From: Antilocapra americana
Lineage: Eukaryota > Chordata > Mammalia > Artiodactyla > Antilocapridae
Assembly: GCA_007570785.1 (NCBI GenBank)
Contig: ML661885.1
Location: forward strand, 15,008,338 to 15,072,337
Reading direction: 5' to 3'
DNA length: 64,000 nucleotides
Under the pieces are notes generated by a model. That model was given only the letters and a program-made list of their open reading frames with translations, had not been told where the DNA came from and did no database searches. Below are positions 44,496 to 55,130 of this stretch, one piece after another; position 1 is the first letter of the stretch, and the number at the start of each line of letters is the position of its first letter. A program made the translations under genes and the position numbers.

Positions 44496-44981
44496 TCAAG
44501 AGGCTCTTTGGTTCTTCTTCACTTTCTGCCATAAGGGTGGTGTCATCTGCATATCCGAAGTTAACAAAATTTCTCCCAGCAATCTGGATTCCACCTTGTG
44601 CTTCACCCAGCCCAGCATTTCACATGATGTGAAATATAAGTTAAATAAGAAGAGTAACAGTATAGAGCCTTGACATACTCCTTTCCTAATTTGGAACCAG
44701 TCTATTGTTCCATGTCCAGTTCTAACTGTTGCTTCTTGGTCTGCACACAAATTTCTCAGGGGGCAGGTCAGGTGGTCTGGTATTCCCATCCCTTGACGAA
44801 TTTTCCACAGTTTGTTGTGATCCACACAGTCAAAGGCTTTGGCATACTCAATAAAGCAGAAGTATATGTTTTTCTGGAACTCTCTTGCTTTTTCCATGAT
44901 GTAACAGATGTTGGCAATTTGATCTCTAGTTCCTCTGCCTTTCCTAAATCCAGCTTGAACATCTGGAAGTTCATGGTTCAT
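44496..44981 (-). pseudogene. BovB reverse transcriptase core, motif C lost
   Basis: 161 codons with QAGFRKGRGTRDQIANICY, motif A (EYAKAFDCVDH) and a mutated motif B (KGVCQGSILLLFLFNLY). After about residue 125 the frame shifts, so where YADD should appear the protein reads SDMQMTPPLWQK. A clear loss of the catalytic aspartate pair in this frame. Confidence 0.92.
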
Positions 44982-44999
44982 GTACTGTTGAAGCCTGGC

Positions 45000-45263
45000 T
45001 TAGAGAATTTTGAGCACTACTTTGCTAGCTTGTGAGACGAGCGCAATTGTGTGGTAGTATGAGCATTCTTTAGCATTGCCTTTCTTTGGGATTGGAATGA
45101 AAACAGACCTTAGCCAGTCCTGTGGCCATTGCTGAGTTTTCCAAATTTGCTGGCATATAGAGTTCAACACTTTAACAGAATCATCTTTTAGGATTTTAAA
45201 TAGTTCAACTGGAATTTCATTGCCTCCACTAGCTTTGCTCATAGTGATGCCTCCTAAGGCCAC
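45000..45263 (-). pseudogene. BovB reverse transcriptase N-terminal part
   Basis: 87 codons: KASGGNEIPVELFKILKDDS, ICQQIWKTQQWPQDWLRSVF, IPIPKKGNAKECSYYHTIAL. Ends at a stop just before the RT core remnant. Confidence 0.9.
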
Positions 45264-45663
45264 TTGACTTCATATTCCATTATTCCAGGATGTCTGACTC
45301 TAGGTGAGTGATCATGCCATCATGGTTATCTGGGTCATGAAGATCTTTTTTGTATAGTTCTGTGTATTCTTGCACCTCTTCTTAATATCTTCTGCTTCTG
45401 TTAGTTCCATACCATTTCTGTCCTTTATTGTGCCCATCTTTGCATGAAATGTTCCCTTGGTATCACTAATTTTCTTGAAGAGATCACTAGTCTTTCCCTT
45501 TCTATTATTTTCCTCTATTTCTGTGCATTGATCACTGAGTAAGGCTTTCTTATCTCTCTGTGCTATTCTTTGGAACTCTGCATTTAAATGAGAACCCCAT
45601 GAACAGTAGGAAAAGGATGCTCTTAGCCTGTCAGTTTACTCACTGCCCCTGCTCTCCCTTCCA

Positions 45664-45790
45664 CTTATTTATTTATTTATTTATTTAGGTCACACAGCAT
45701 GTGGAGTCATAGTTCCCCAACCAGGGATCCAGCCAAGACCCTGACAGTGGAAGTGCAGAGTCTTAATCACTGGACCACCAAGAAGTTCTA
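45664..45790 (-). mobile_element. CHR-type SINE with (TTTA)n tail
   Basis: (TTTA)n at 45664-45686 is the antisense tail; then GTCACACAGCATGTGGAGTC, GTTCCCCAACCAGGGATCCA, TCTTAATCACTGGACCACCA. Confidence 0.92.
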
Positions 45791-45986
45791 CCCTTGCACT
45801 TTAATTGTATAAAAGCAACTCATTTATTGTTCCTTTGCTTTGGTTTTTATTATTATTTCAGATTTATAGAAAAGAACTAAGGACCACATAACCTACCCAC
45901 TTCCCAGATTTTTTTTTGATTGGAGGATAATTGCTTTACAATGTTGTATTGATCTCTGCTGTACAACATTAAGAATCAGTCATAGC

Positions 45987-45989
<3 letters not shown>

Positions 45990-46024
<35 letters not shown>
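45990..46024. repeat. (AC)n microsatellite
   Basis: About 17 AC units within the L1 3' UTR, replacing its usual ATATATATACA segment. Confidence 0.95.
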
Positions 46025-46027
<3 letters not shown>

Positions 46028-46166
46028 CCCCTCCTTCTTGAGCCTTCTTTCCTCTCCAACCCCCTCCCCCAGGTCATCATCACAGACCACCAAGCTGAGT
46101 TCCCTGTGTCATATATCCAGCTTCCCACTAGTTGTCTGTTTTACAACATGGTAGTGTATATGTCAG

Positions 46167-46389
46167 GGCTTCCCAGGTGGCTCAGTGGTAAAGAACCTGC
46201 TTGCCAATGCAGGAGACACCAGAGACTTGGGTTTGATTGCTCGACTGGAAGGGTTCCCTGGAGGAGGAAATGGCAACCCACTCCAGGAAAATTTTCTTGC
46301 CAGGAAAACCCCAATGGACAGAGGGACCTAGCAGTCCACGGGGCCGAAAAGTGTCAGACACAGCTTGGTGACTGAGCACAGCACAGGTA
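46167..46389 (+). mobile_element. Bov-tA SINE inside an L1
   Basis: GGCTTCCCAGGTGGCTCAGT through TCAGACACAGCTTGGTGACT. TSD TATATGTCAG at 46157-46166 and 46390-46399, 10 of 10. A GGAAAATTTTCTTGCC variant in the body. Confidence 0.95.
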
Positions 46390-47340
46390 TATATGTCAGT
46401 GCCACTTTCTCAATTCATCACCCTTCTCTGTGTCCACAAGTCCATTCTCCATGTCCATGTCTCCATTCCTCCCCTGAAAATAGATTCATCAGTCCCATTT
46501 TTTTAGACTGTGTATATATGCTTTAATATACTATATTTGTTCTTCTCTTTCTGACTTCATGTTTGAAACCCACACACAGCTAGCCACCTCCAGGTTGTTT
46601 CTCCATAAGGAATAAAGTAGTACAGGCGTCCTGCTGTGTTCACTTGCTTCTCCTCCTTCCCAGAGATTACCAGCTGCCTAGATTCTCTTTCTCTCCATTA
46701 TTTAAAGTAACACTGTTTAGATTTAACCATTGCCTCCAGGTTCCTTTTTAAGTGCTATGTATGGTTCCACTGGAAGATATGGCAGGATTGACTTTAATCT
46801 CTTCTTGGTGGACTTATGAATTGTTCCCTACTCACTGTCATTACCAAAAACGCTGCAGTGAGCGTTCCTATAGCTGTCTTCCCACACACACCTGTACAAG
46901 ACTGTACACCTGGAAGTGCAACTGTGAGTCACAAGGCAGCACTTCTTCACCTTTATTTTCTCACCGAATCCTTCTCCAAAATGCCTGCATTGTCTAGTTC
47001 TTCAGCAGTCATGTAAGAGAGCTTCCTTTCCTCTTTCTTTTCCCCTACATGGCATCATTAAGACTTAATTTGGGCCAATCTGAGGATGAAATGACATCTT
47101 GAGAGGGCGTACTTTTTTTTTTTTTTCAGATTACTACAAGCGGTTGGGCATCTTCTCATGTATTTAGAAACCATGGGAATTTCCCATACTGTGAATTGCC
47201 TTTTCAGTGATTCTATACTTTTTTCCTATCAGGTTGCCTTCTTTGTATTGGCTAGTAGACATGCTTTGTAATTCCAGTAACAAATTTTTGAAGGCTCTAT
47301 GCCTCACAGATGTCTTCTCTTGGTGCTTTTTTTAAAATTC

Positions 47341-47689
47341 ATAATATGAAGTCCTTTGTTTGGAATTGTTTAATAAGAAAAAAAACTTTGTTAACACATG
47401 CAACCCACATGCATGCAGGAAAAATGCAGGGAGGGGTGGTGGGAAATTTGTGTCTTTGTAATGTCTTAACAAAGAACAGTGAATTTATAGAGAAGTGACC
47501 AGACAAAGGAAAAGGGGTTTGGGTTTTTAGGGAGAAGAAACTGTGGAAAGGTAAGAGTATGAAGGAAAATTATGGAAGAGAAGTATTATTTTAGTAAAGT
47601 TTGTTATGTAGATTCCCCTTAACTTCTTCTCTGGGTTGATAAGAGTCTAGAGGTGTCTCCCATGATTAAAAATCTTAAAGTTGTCAGAG
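47341..47689. other. Unclassified ~350-bp insert in the old L1M
   Basis: Interrupts colinear L1M text. Features: TTTGTTAACACATGCAACCC, a direct CATGCATGCAGG stretch, and a purine-rich middle. No poly-A, SINE head or clear LTR ends were found. Confidence 0.5.
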
Positions 47690-47952
47690 GTTTTAGATTT
47701 TAAGGTCGTTCAGTTTATTAATATTTTCCTTTATGGCTTATGCTTCTGTTGTCATATTTCCCTACCCTGAGAGTAACATTTTCCTGTGTCACTTTCTAAA
47801 AGTTTTTAAGTTCTTGCTCCCTACATTTAAATCCTTGATCCCTCTGGAATTTGTGTATATTAGGACATAGGAATCTATTAATTTTCCACTTTTATTAAAG
47901 ATTTTATTTTTTCCACACTGATTGCAGTATCATCTCTATCATATATGTATTT

Positions 47953-48130
47953 TAATTAATTTTTATTGGAGCACAGTTGCTTTACAATGTTGCGTTACTT
48001 TCTACTGTACAGCAAAATGAATCAGCCACATATATACATACATCCCCTCCCTTTTGGACTTCCTTACCATTCAGATTGCCACAGTGTATTGAGTTTCTTG
48101 TGCTATATGGCATGTTCTCATTAGAATTTT
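47953..48130 (-). mobile_element. L1 3' UTR insertion in the old L1M
   Basis: TTAATTTTTATTGGAGCACA, GTACAGCAAAATGAATCAGC, TTTCTTGTGCTATATGGCAT. Flanks TATATGTATTT (47942-47952) and TATATATATTT (48131-48141) agree at 10 of 11. Confidence 0.88.
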
Positions 48131-48290
48131 TATATATATTTGGGGCTGTTTCTGGGCTCTCTATGCTGTTTCATTGGTACTTTTTAATCTACCCCATATT
48201 ACCATCACATGCTTTAGTTACCAAGGAAGGCTTCATAACAATGGCAACTCCAACTATTTTTTTGCACTTCAAACTTACCTTAGCTCTTCT

Positions 48291-48492
48291 TTTTCTTTTA
48301 TTGAAATAATAGTGGACATACAATATTATGTTAGTTTCAGGTGTACAATGGAGTGATTCAACATTTAAATACATTATAAAATGATCACCATAATAAGCCT
48401 AATAACCATCTGTTCTCATAAACGTTGTTGCAATATCATTGGTTACATCCCTTATGTTGTATATTTCATCCCATAACTCTTCTTCATCTTTT
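48291..48492 (-). mobile_element. L1 3' UTR insertion in the old L1M
   Basis: TTATTGAAATAATAGTGGAC, GTTAGTTTCAGGTGTACAAT, AAAATGATCACCATAATAAG. An 8-bp GCTCTTCT repeat at 48283-48290 and 48493-48500 looks like the TSD. Confidence 0.85.
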
Positions 48493-49108
48493 GCTCTTCT
48501 GTGAGAATTTTAAGATCAACTTGCAGTATATCATGAGAATCTCTACTAAGATTTTGACTGTCATTGCATTGCTATAGATTAACTTAGAATGTTGTTTTAA
48601 AGAGATTTTTTTTGTTTCGCTTTATTTGTAGTTTAGTAAGAATTCTTAATCTTAAATGATTATCAGATGCTATCAGATTTTTTCAGTGTCTACTCATATA
48701 ATCATGTTTCATGACATAATCACTTTTAATCTGTTTATTACATTTCATTAATATTTCATGAATAGATATCAAATATTAACTATGCTTGCATTCCTATTTT
48801 AAAGCTTTGAACCCCTCAGTCCCATGGTCCCTTTTTTTTATTTTACTGAGATATAGTTGATTTACAATGCTATGTTAATTTTCACTGCACAACAAAATGA
48901 CTCAGCCACACACAAGAGACTGAATAGTTCCCTGTGCTATACAGTAGGACTTTATTCTTTATCCATTCTATGTGTAATAGTTTGAATCTACTAACTCCAA
49001 ACTACCAGTCTATCCCTCTTTCTCACCCCTCCCCCTTGGCAACCCCAAGTCTGCTATGTCTGTGAGTCTATTTCTGTTAAACAGACAGGTTGATTTGTGT
49101 CATATTTT

Positions 49109-49244
49109 TTTAAATCTGTATTGAATTTGCTACAGTGTTGCTTCTGTTTTATGTTTTAGTTTTTTTGGCCATGAGGCATGTGGGAGCTTAGCTCCCCACC
49201 CAGGGATCATGAAGTCTTAACTATTGAATTGCCAGGGAAGTCCC
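49109..49244 (-). mobile_element. CHR-type SINE inside the L1
   Basis: Antisense; tail AATCTGTATTGAATTTGCTA, then GGCCATGAGGCATGTGGGAG, GAATTGCCAGGGAAGTCCC. A perfect 14-bp TSD TTGTGTCATATTTT lies at 49095-49108 and 49245-49258. Confidence 0.96.
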
Positions 49245-49256
49245 TTGTGTCATATT

Positions 49257-49445
49257 TTAGATTCCACATATAAGTGATATCATATGGTATTTGTCTTTCT
49301 CCTTCTGATTTAGTTCACTTAATGTGATAATCTCTAGTTGCATACACATTCTTGCAAATAGCATTATTTTGTTCTTTTTTATAGCTGAGTAGTAGTCCAT
49401 TGTGTGTGTGTATCTATATATATATAACACCCCTTCTTTATCCAT
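49257..49445 (-). pseudogene. L1 ORF2 C-terminal remnant
   Basis: Reverse translation gives HTMDYYSAIKKNKIMLFARM, then QKEKDKYHMISLICGI, the conserved C-terminus of L1 ORF2 protein, which overlaps the start of the 3' UTR. The upstream ORF2 (to about 50340) is broken by stops and by a Bov-tA. Confidence 0.9.
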
Positions 49446-49864
49446 TCATCTGTCAATGGACTTTTAGGTTCTTTCATGTCTTAACTATAGTGAATAATGT
49501 AGTTATGAACACTGGGGTGCATGTATCTTTTTGAATTATAGTTTTGTCCAGATATATACCCAGGAGTGGGATTCTTATATCATACAGCAACTTTAGTTTT
49601 AGTTTTCTGAGGAACCTCCATACTGTTCTCCATAGTGGCTGTGCCAACTTATATTTGCACTAATAGTACAAGAGGGTTCCCTTTTCTCCACACCTTTTCT
49701 AGCATTATTATTTTTAGACTTTTTAATGATGACCATTCTGACTAGTGTGAAGTGGTCCCTCATTGTAGTTTTGATTTTCACTTTTCTAATAATTAATGAT
49801 GTTGACCATCTTTTCTTGTGCCATCTGTATATCTTTATTGGCCATCTATATCTCTTCTTTGACC

Positions 49865-50001
49865 TCACTTCCCTGGTGGCTCAGATGGTAAAGAGTCCAC
49901 CTTCAATGCAGGAAACCCAGGCATGATTCTTGGGTCATGAAGATCCCTGGAGAAGGGGATGGCAACCCACACCATTGACACGACTGAGCAACTGACACAT
50001 A
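49865..50001 (+). mobile_element. Bov-tA SINE, internally deleted
   Basis: Head CACTTCCCTGGTGGCTCAGA to GGGATGGCAACCCACAC, then a jump to ATTGACACGACTGAGCAACT; about 70 bp of the BovA body is missing. TCTTCTTTG on both sides is the TSD. Confidence 0.92.
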
Positions 50002-50775
50002 CATGTCTTCTTTGGAGAAATATCTATGTATGTCTTCTGCCCATTTTCCAACTGAGTTATCTATTTTTTTGTTGTTTTGGAAATTAAGTCCTTGTTGGTT
50101 GCATCATTTGCAAATACTTTCCCCCAGTCCATAAGCTGTCTTTTCCTTTTGTTTATGATTTTCTGTACTGTGCAAAAGCTTGTAAGTCTGATTATGTCTC
50201 ATTAGTTTATTTTTGTTTTTATTTCTATTGCCTTTGGAGACTGACCTAGGAAAACATTGCTATGATTTATGTCAGAGAATGTTTTGCCTATAGTCTCTCC
50301 TAGGAGTTTTATAATGTCGTGTCTTATGTTTAAGTCTTTATATGCTTGCATTCCTTGATTAAATTCTCCTTAGTCATACTGCTGAACTTATTTGCTAATA
50401 TTTAAGAATTTTACATTCGTATTCATTAGTGAGATTAGTCTATAATTATCCTGTATTTTCTTTTCACTTTTATTTCTTAGCCACGTGAGTTGGGTACTTT
50501 GTCTTTTCTGATTCTTTAAAATGGTTTCTGTAATAAACAGATTATTTGTTCCTTAAAGATTTGTAAAGCCTTACATATAAAACCATTCTGGCTTTGTGTA
50601 TTTTGGACAAAGTTAGGCTTCTGTTTACTGATTCCAACTTTTAAATGGTTGTTGGTGTATTCAGACTCTCAACTTCTCCTTGAGTCATTTTGGCATTTCA
50701 TTGTTTTATAGAAAATTATCCATTTTATCTTAGTATTCAGTATTATTGACATTAAAATGTACATCATACTACTTC

Positions 50776-51364
50776 ATTTTTTTATTTATACAGTGTCAGT
50801 AGTTACATCTTCATTATAATTTAAATACTTTTCTATTACAATTTCTGTTCCTCCATCCCCATCTCTTCCATACTCTCTTTCTCCTGCTTTTTTTTTCACT
50901 TTTTCATTTACACATATTATCACCAAGCTCAACTCTGAATAGTAATTTCTTCTGCTACAATTTTGAGATTTTAATTGAATTCTGAGATGGTAAGTAGGGT
51001 TATTTCTAAATATGCATGATTTTAGGTAGACTGTGCTGCCAGAAAAATTGTCTCCTGGCATTTTAATCTATTTTCCCTAGTATTTTTCTAATTCTGACTG
51101 AAGACATCAATGTTGCAACTTGGAGTAGCATCAAAACCCATCTCCCAAACCTAGGGCTGTTTTAAAAGAATAAAAAAACCCTTTTTATCCTCTCCTACTT
51201 TCATATCTCACAAATTCTTTTCCCTGTATCAGAAATAATTTTAATTGCTAAATTTCATGTATCTTAAAACATTGTTTAAGCTTTTTAAAAGAAAAATATA
51301 TTCCTTTTAAGCTATTTATTTGTATGTTCTTGTGCTTAACTACAGACAGCCTGTGAGCTTTTTC
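50776..51364. other. AT-rich unassigned stretch
   Basis: No gene or repeat recognised beyond the old L1 edge. Confidence 0.4.
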
Positions 51365-51587
51365 AGGTATGCATCCTCAGTCTCTTCAGTCGTGTCTGAC
51401 TCTTTGTGACTCTTTGGACTGTATCCCACCAGGCTCCTCTGTCCATGGGGTTTTCCCGGCAAGAATACTGGAGTGGGTTGCCATGCCATTTTCTTGATCG
51501 GAAAGGGGCTCTTCCCGACCAAGGGGTCAAACCCGTATTTCCTGCACTGGCAGTTGGATTCTCTTCCATTGCACTACCTGGGAAGCC
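51365..51587 (-). mobile_element. Bov-tA SINE, full length
   Basis: Antisense; flanks CTGTGAGCTTTTTC (51351-51364) and CTGTGAGCATTTTC (51588-51601) agree at 13 of 14. Confidence 0.96.
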
Positions 51588-51601
51588 CTGTGAGCATTTT
51601 C

Positions 51602-52779
51602 CCTTGCCTCCTAATCTTTGTGCCCTGCCCTCCTATGCCCCATCCCTCTCCCCAGTATGCATTATCACCTTGTAGAATCTGGGGACTTGTTGCACCTCAA
51701 AAATCTCATCACTTTTCTATTATCCTAAAAGCGGTTCTTAGTCTGTCTCTTTCTCAGATACCACAGAGAAGAGTAAATAAAACAGAAAGTGGGTGGGAAC
51801 CAGGCACAGCACTCCTGTGACAACCTTCTGACTCTCAGCCACAAGTTCTACTTCAAAAAAATCTCCTCTTTCTTTCCTAGACTGTGTGTCTCCCCCAAGG
51901 AGTTGGACATAAAGCATGCATCTCCCTGGGAAGCATAAGTCCCCACGAGCAATTTTTCTTTGCTCAGAAACCGATCCGATCCTTTTCCCAAAGCAGGTTC
52001 CTTCTGGAACGAAGCAGAGCTGCCTGCACTCTGAGCTCATTTTATGTACCCTCACAAAGCCTAGAGCTGCCCCCACTGCTGTGAGGTAATTGCCCTTAGC
52101 ACTTCCCCTGGCGATGACCTTCCCAAGTGCCTCAGAAAGTTTCGAATAGCTCAAACTCTGTCAGCCAAACAAAGTAGCAGCAATTTCAACAGATAATCAG
52201 CTTTCATCACAGTGGCAGCTGGCACATTGTGAACATTCAGTAAATATTAATCAATAGCTGTCCAGTGGCACTGAAGAGAGACAAAAGAATAATCTCATGG
52301 CTTAACCAAGGTCACACGAAACAGACGCTGGGCACTCATTTTCCAGGAATGGCACGTGTTCCACCAGCTAGATCTGCTTAGGCAGGAGAATCTGTCCCAT
52401 GCCAAAAGCATTTTGCTTCCTCAGGCAGGCTCTCCAGGACAAAGGACACCTTATGCTTCTGGCTGATCTGTATTAGTGAAAGGGGATTATGAAGGATGCC
52501 CTAAGCCAGCCTCATGAGAATCTCCTATCTATAACTGTTTTCTGAGCCATCAGGTGAGGGAACTGAGGACCTGACGGTGGACACCACAGCATTAATAAAT
52601 ACCCTGTTCCACCCCAGAACAACCTGATTGTCTGAAGCAATACAACCTACTATCACATTTTACACAGTTTTGTATACCTGAAAGTTGATCAGGCTTGTGA
52701 TAGAGCTTGACTACTTAGTGAACAATCTTCTAAGAACTAAGAGGTGGAAAATATTGTTAAAACACATAGAGAGAGAGTT
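51602..52779. other. Repeat-poor stretch with a 138-codon minus frame
   Basis: A minus-strand open frame at 51738-52154 encodes a protein with no recognisable domain (FLFYLLFSVVSEKETD at its end). Around 52210-52250, GGCACATTGTGAACATTCAG is an L2/MIR-like tail. Otherwise nothing is recognised. Confidence 0.4.
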
Positions 52780-52871
52780 TTAACAAATGACATCTCAGTT
52801 GAGCAAAGAAAAATTTACCAAATGACATCATAAGCTTAGCAGAGAAAATGTTACCAAATGACAATAAATTT
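52780..52871 (+). repeat. Degenerate tandem repeat, 2.5 units of ~36 bp
   Basis: Three starts at 52780, 52814 and 52851 read TTAACAAATGACATCTCAGT, TTTACCAAATGACATCATAA and TTACCAAATGACAATAAATT. The first two units share GAGCAAAGAAAAA / TAGCAGAGAAAATG ends. Confidence 0.8.
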
Positions 52872-53455
52872 AGTCTTTTTGCACAGGTGAAGGCCTGATC
52901 TAATTCCTGACTTTCTTGAGTAGTCCAGTTTCAAACAGTTACTTTTGCTGAGCATATCATAAGATGGGCCCAATGTCTAGCCAAGAACAAGAGGAGGGTT
53001 TCCGATCAAGAGATTCTGTCTGAACTGGATGAGTGGATGTTCCCCACCCCATGTACATAGGTGGAGCTCAAGGCGTCTTTCCAGGGCAAACTGTCACCCC
53101 AGGGAAATTTCAAGCTCTACTTTCCTAAATGCTTTATTCTCTGACTTAACCAGTCATGCCTCTTGGATCTTATTTTACTTCTGCCCACAGACAGTACCCG
53201 ACACAATCCTAGCCCCAACTCCTCTCACTCAATGAAGTCCAGCTCTGAAGTCCAGACCTAGGCCAGGGCCTTAGACTTCTCTGCACAGAAGGGAGCAGAC
53301 AAGTCTTCCTCACCCTGTGTCCTGATTCCCAGAAGGGCTCTATTTGGAAGATTCACCCAACAAATAAAGTCTATCTCATCTCCCAGATTTTCAGCTATTT
53401 CAGAAAAGAGCCTTTACACTTTAATCAGGTGTTTTGTACATGACCATCTCCTAAT
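52872..53455. other. Unassigned stretch
   Basis: Nothing recognised. Confidence 0.35.
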
Positions 53456-53665
53456 AATGGTGGATCAGAAGGTAAAGAATCTGCCTGCAGTGCAGGAGAC
53501 CTGGGTTCCATCCCTGGGTCAGGAAGATACCCTAGAGGAGGCCACAGCAGCCCACTCCAGTATTCTTACCTGGAGAACTCCAGCCACAGAAGAGCCTTGT
53601 GGGCTACAGTCCATGGAGTCACAAAGAGTTGGACATGACTGAGTGACTAACACTTTCACTTCTTG
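53456..53665 (+). mobile_element. Bov-tA SINE
   Basis: TGGTGGATCAGAAGGTAAAG through GACTAACACTTTCACTTCTT; the first ~12 bp of the head are missing or replaced. Confidence 0.93.
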
Positions 53666-54556
53666 TCCTACTAAAGATTTCTTGATTGATTTCCAGTCAG
53701 TTAGTTTTTTAACTTACCTATAATCACAGTCATGATTGTAAAAGGTGGGGTTTTTTTAAGAAGCTACTAAAACTTTGCTTTATGCATAAAATTCATAGAG
53801 GACCAAGGCTGAAGTCATTCCTTAAGCCTTGGACTCAAACTGACTATTACTTTTGGCACAGCTATACATTTTAAAGTAAGAAATGTGGTGGCAAATTAGA
53901 CTTAGCCTCTTGCCATCCCTTGTGCCTCAGATTTGCAAAACAACAAAATTAAACTCCTTGTTTCTCAGTAATAGAGACTCCTATTATGTTTTCCCAGTAA
54001 GACCACAGAACATAAACTACTGCTGCCTCTCAGCAGAGGGAAGCATAAGCTAGTGTCTCTCCTTCATAATTATTTTATTTAAAAGGCATAGAAGAGACAT
54101 ATAGAAAAATAACAGTGTGAAGAGTACAGGGAGAACTCATTTCTTGGAGCAGGTTTTAAATGAATTAGAAATGTATTTTCTCCATCTGCTGCTGCTACTG
54201 CTCTTATGAAATTTGGGATTCACAAATTGCAGTTTGTATAACACTAACTCTGGGACTTGGAAAATCTACTCAGGATCTGTAACCTGAGGGAGATGTTCTG
54301 GATTACTTCTGAGAGCTATACGGCACAGTAAGGAACATACACTCTGTAGGGCTTCCCCGACATCCAACAGGAAGCACCACGTGTTTGTCAGGGGAGAGGG
54401 AGAATATTAGTGCCATAGCACCAGTACTATATCATATTTCATGTTTGAAAATCCTTCACAGCTCTTCTGTGTGACGACTCCCAGCATCCCTTAATGGAGA
54501 GATTCTCGTTATCCAAGTAAAAAGACACACTCACCATGTCTGAAAACATAGTATCA
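53666..54556. other. Repeat-free stretch
   Basis: Nothing recognised. Confidence 0.4.
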
Positions 54557-54624
54557 TGTGGTAGTTCAGTCGCTAAGTCGTGCCTGACTCTTGTGACCCC
54601 ATGGACTGTAGCCCGCCAGGCTAT
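54557..54624 (-). mobile_element. BovA/BovB 3' end, 68 bp only
   Basis: GTAGTTCAGTCGCTAAGTCG through GACTGTAGCCCGCCAGGC. A 9-bp TSD ATAGTATCA at 54548-54556 and 54625-54633 shows a genuine, extremely truncated insertion. Confidence 0.88.
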
Positions 54625-54633
54625 ATAGTATCA

Positions 54634-54984
54634 CAGGACACCAAAAAATAAAAAAGCAATTTAAACGTGCATTCTCATCATAGCCTCTCTCAAAGAAAAG
54701 AGAGGAAAACAGACATCTCCATAATCAAAAAGAAATAAATAAAAACACATGAACAATAAATAAAGTGAGGTGATAAATGCAAAACTCAACACCCAAATAA
54801 ATCCTATTATTTTTCATCTTCATTGTTCATTAGGCTTGTCAAGGGGAGGAAAAGAGAGGGATGAAGAACAAGTTCTCTAAGATCTCTCAAAGGGTCAGAT
54901 TCAGCTTCTACTATTCTAGAATATTCTCAGTAGCAAATAACCACAGATGGCTAATCTACCCAAATACAAAAACCTAAGTTATTT
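54634..54984. other. A-rich unassigned stretch
   Basis: Nothing recognised. Confidence 0.35.
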
Positions 54985-55130
54985 CATTCGTTCTCCCAAC
55001 AGTGCCAGGCACTGGGACTACAGAGATGAAAAAGCAAGTCACTGAAGGAGCTTCAAGTCTACTGGGGAGGCAAAAACACTAGCAATCATAATAAACATGA
55101 CTGTGCTTTAATAGAGGAATGAATAGAGTG
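54985..55130 (+). repeat. Ancient mammalian interspersed repeat
   Basis: AGTGCCAGGCACTGGGACTA, CAGAGATGAAAAAGCAAGTC, AGGAGCTTCAAGTCTACTGG; probably the same unnamed family as at 16935. Confidence 0.6.

Larger units (their letters stand above)
43791..45612 (-). mobile_element. BovB LINE, 1.8 kb, with short 5' inversion
   Basis: Antisense BovB from its 3' end to GAACTCTGCATTTAAAT, then about 23 bp in the opposite (sense) orientation: GAGAACCCCATGAACAGTAG. A perfect 12-bp duplication AAGGATGCTCTT at 43779-43790 and 45613-45624 bounds the whole block. Coding frames are broken. Confidence 0.93.
45908..46562 (-). mobile_element. L1 3' UTR split by a Bov-tA
   Basis: TTTTTTTTGATTGGAGGATA, TTGCTTTACAATGTTGTATT, CAAGCTGAGTTCCCTGTGTC, then after the SINE TTTAATATACTATATTTGTT. 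Contains an (AC)n expansion. The two parts join at the SINE's TSD. Confidence 0.92.
48796..50340 (-). mobile_element. L1 copy with 3' UTR, ORF2 end and extra 3' sequence
   Basis: A perfect 15-bp duplication TATGCTTGCATTCCT at 48781-48795 and 50341-50355 bounds the insertion. From left (3') to right: a ~36-bp non-L1 segment (48796-48831), a T-run, the L1 3' UTR (GAGATATAGTTGATTTACAA), then the ORF2 end. It is itself hit by a CHR (49109-49244) and a Bov-tA (49865-50001). Confidence 0.93.
46780..50775 (-). mobile_element. Old L1M copy, host of a multi-layer stack
   Basis: Five colinear antisense pieces: about 46780-47340, 47690-47952, 48131-48290, 48493-48795 and 50341-50775. Examples are ACTGTGAATTGCCTTTTCAG, CCTTGATCCCTCTGGAATTT, GGGGCTGTTTCTGGGCTCTC and TCTGGCTTTGTGTATTTTGG. 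It is heavily diverged; the gaps are later insertions listed separately. Confidence 0.8.
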
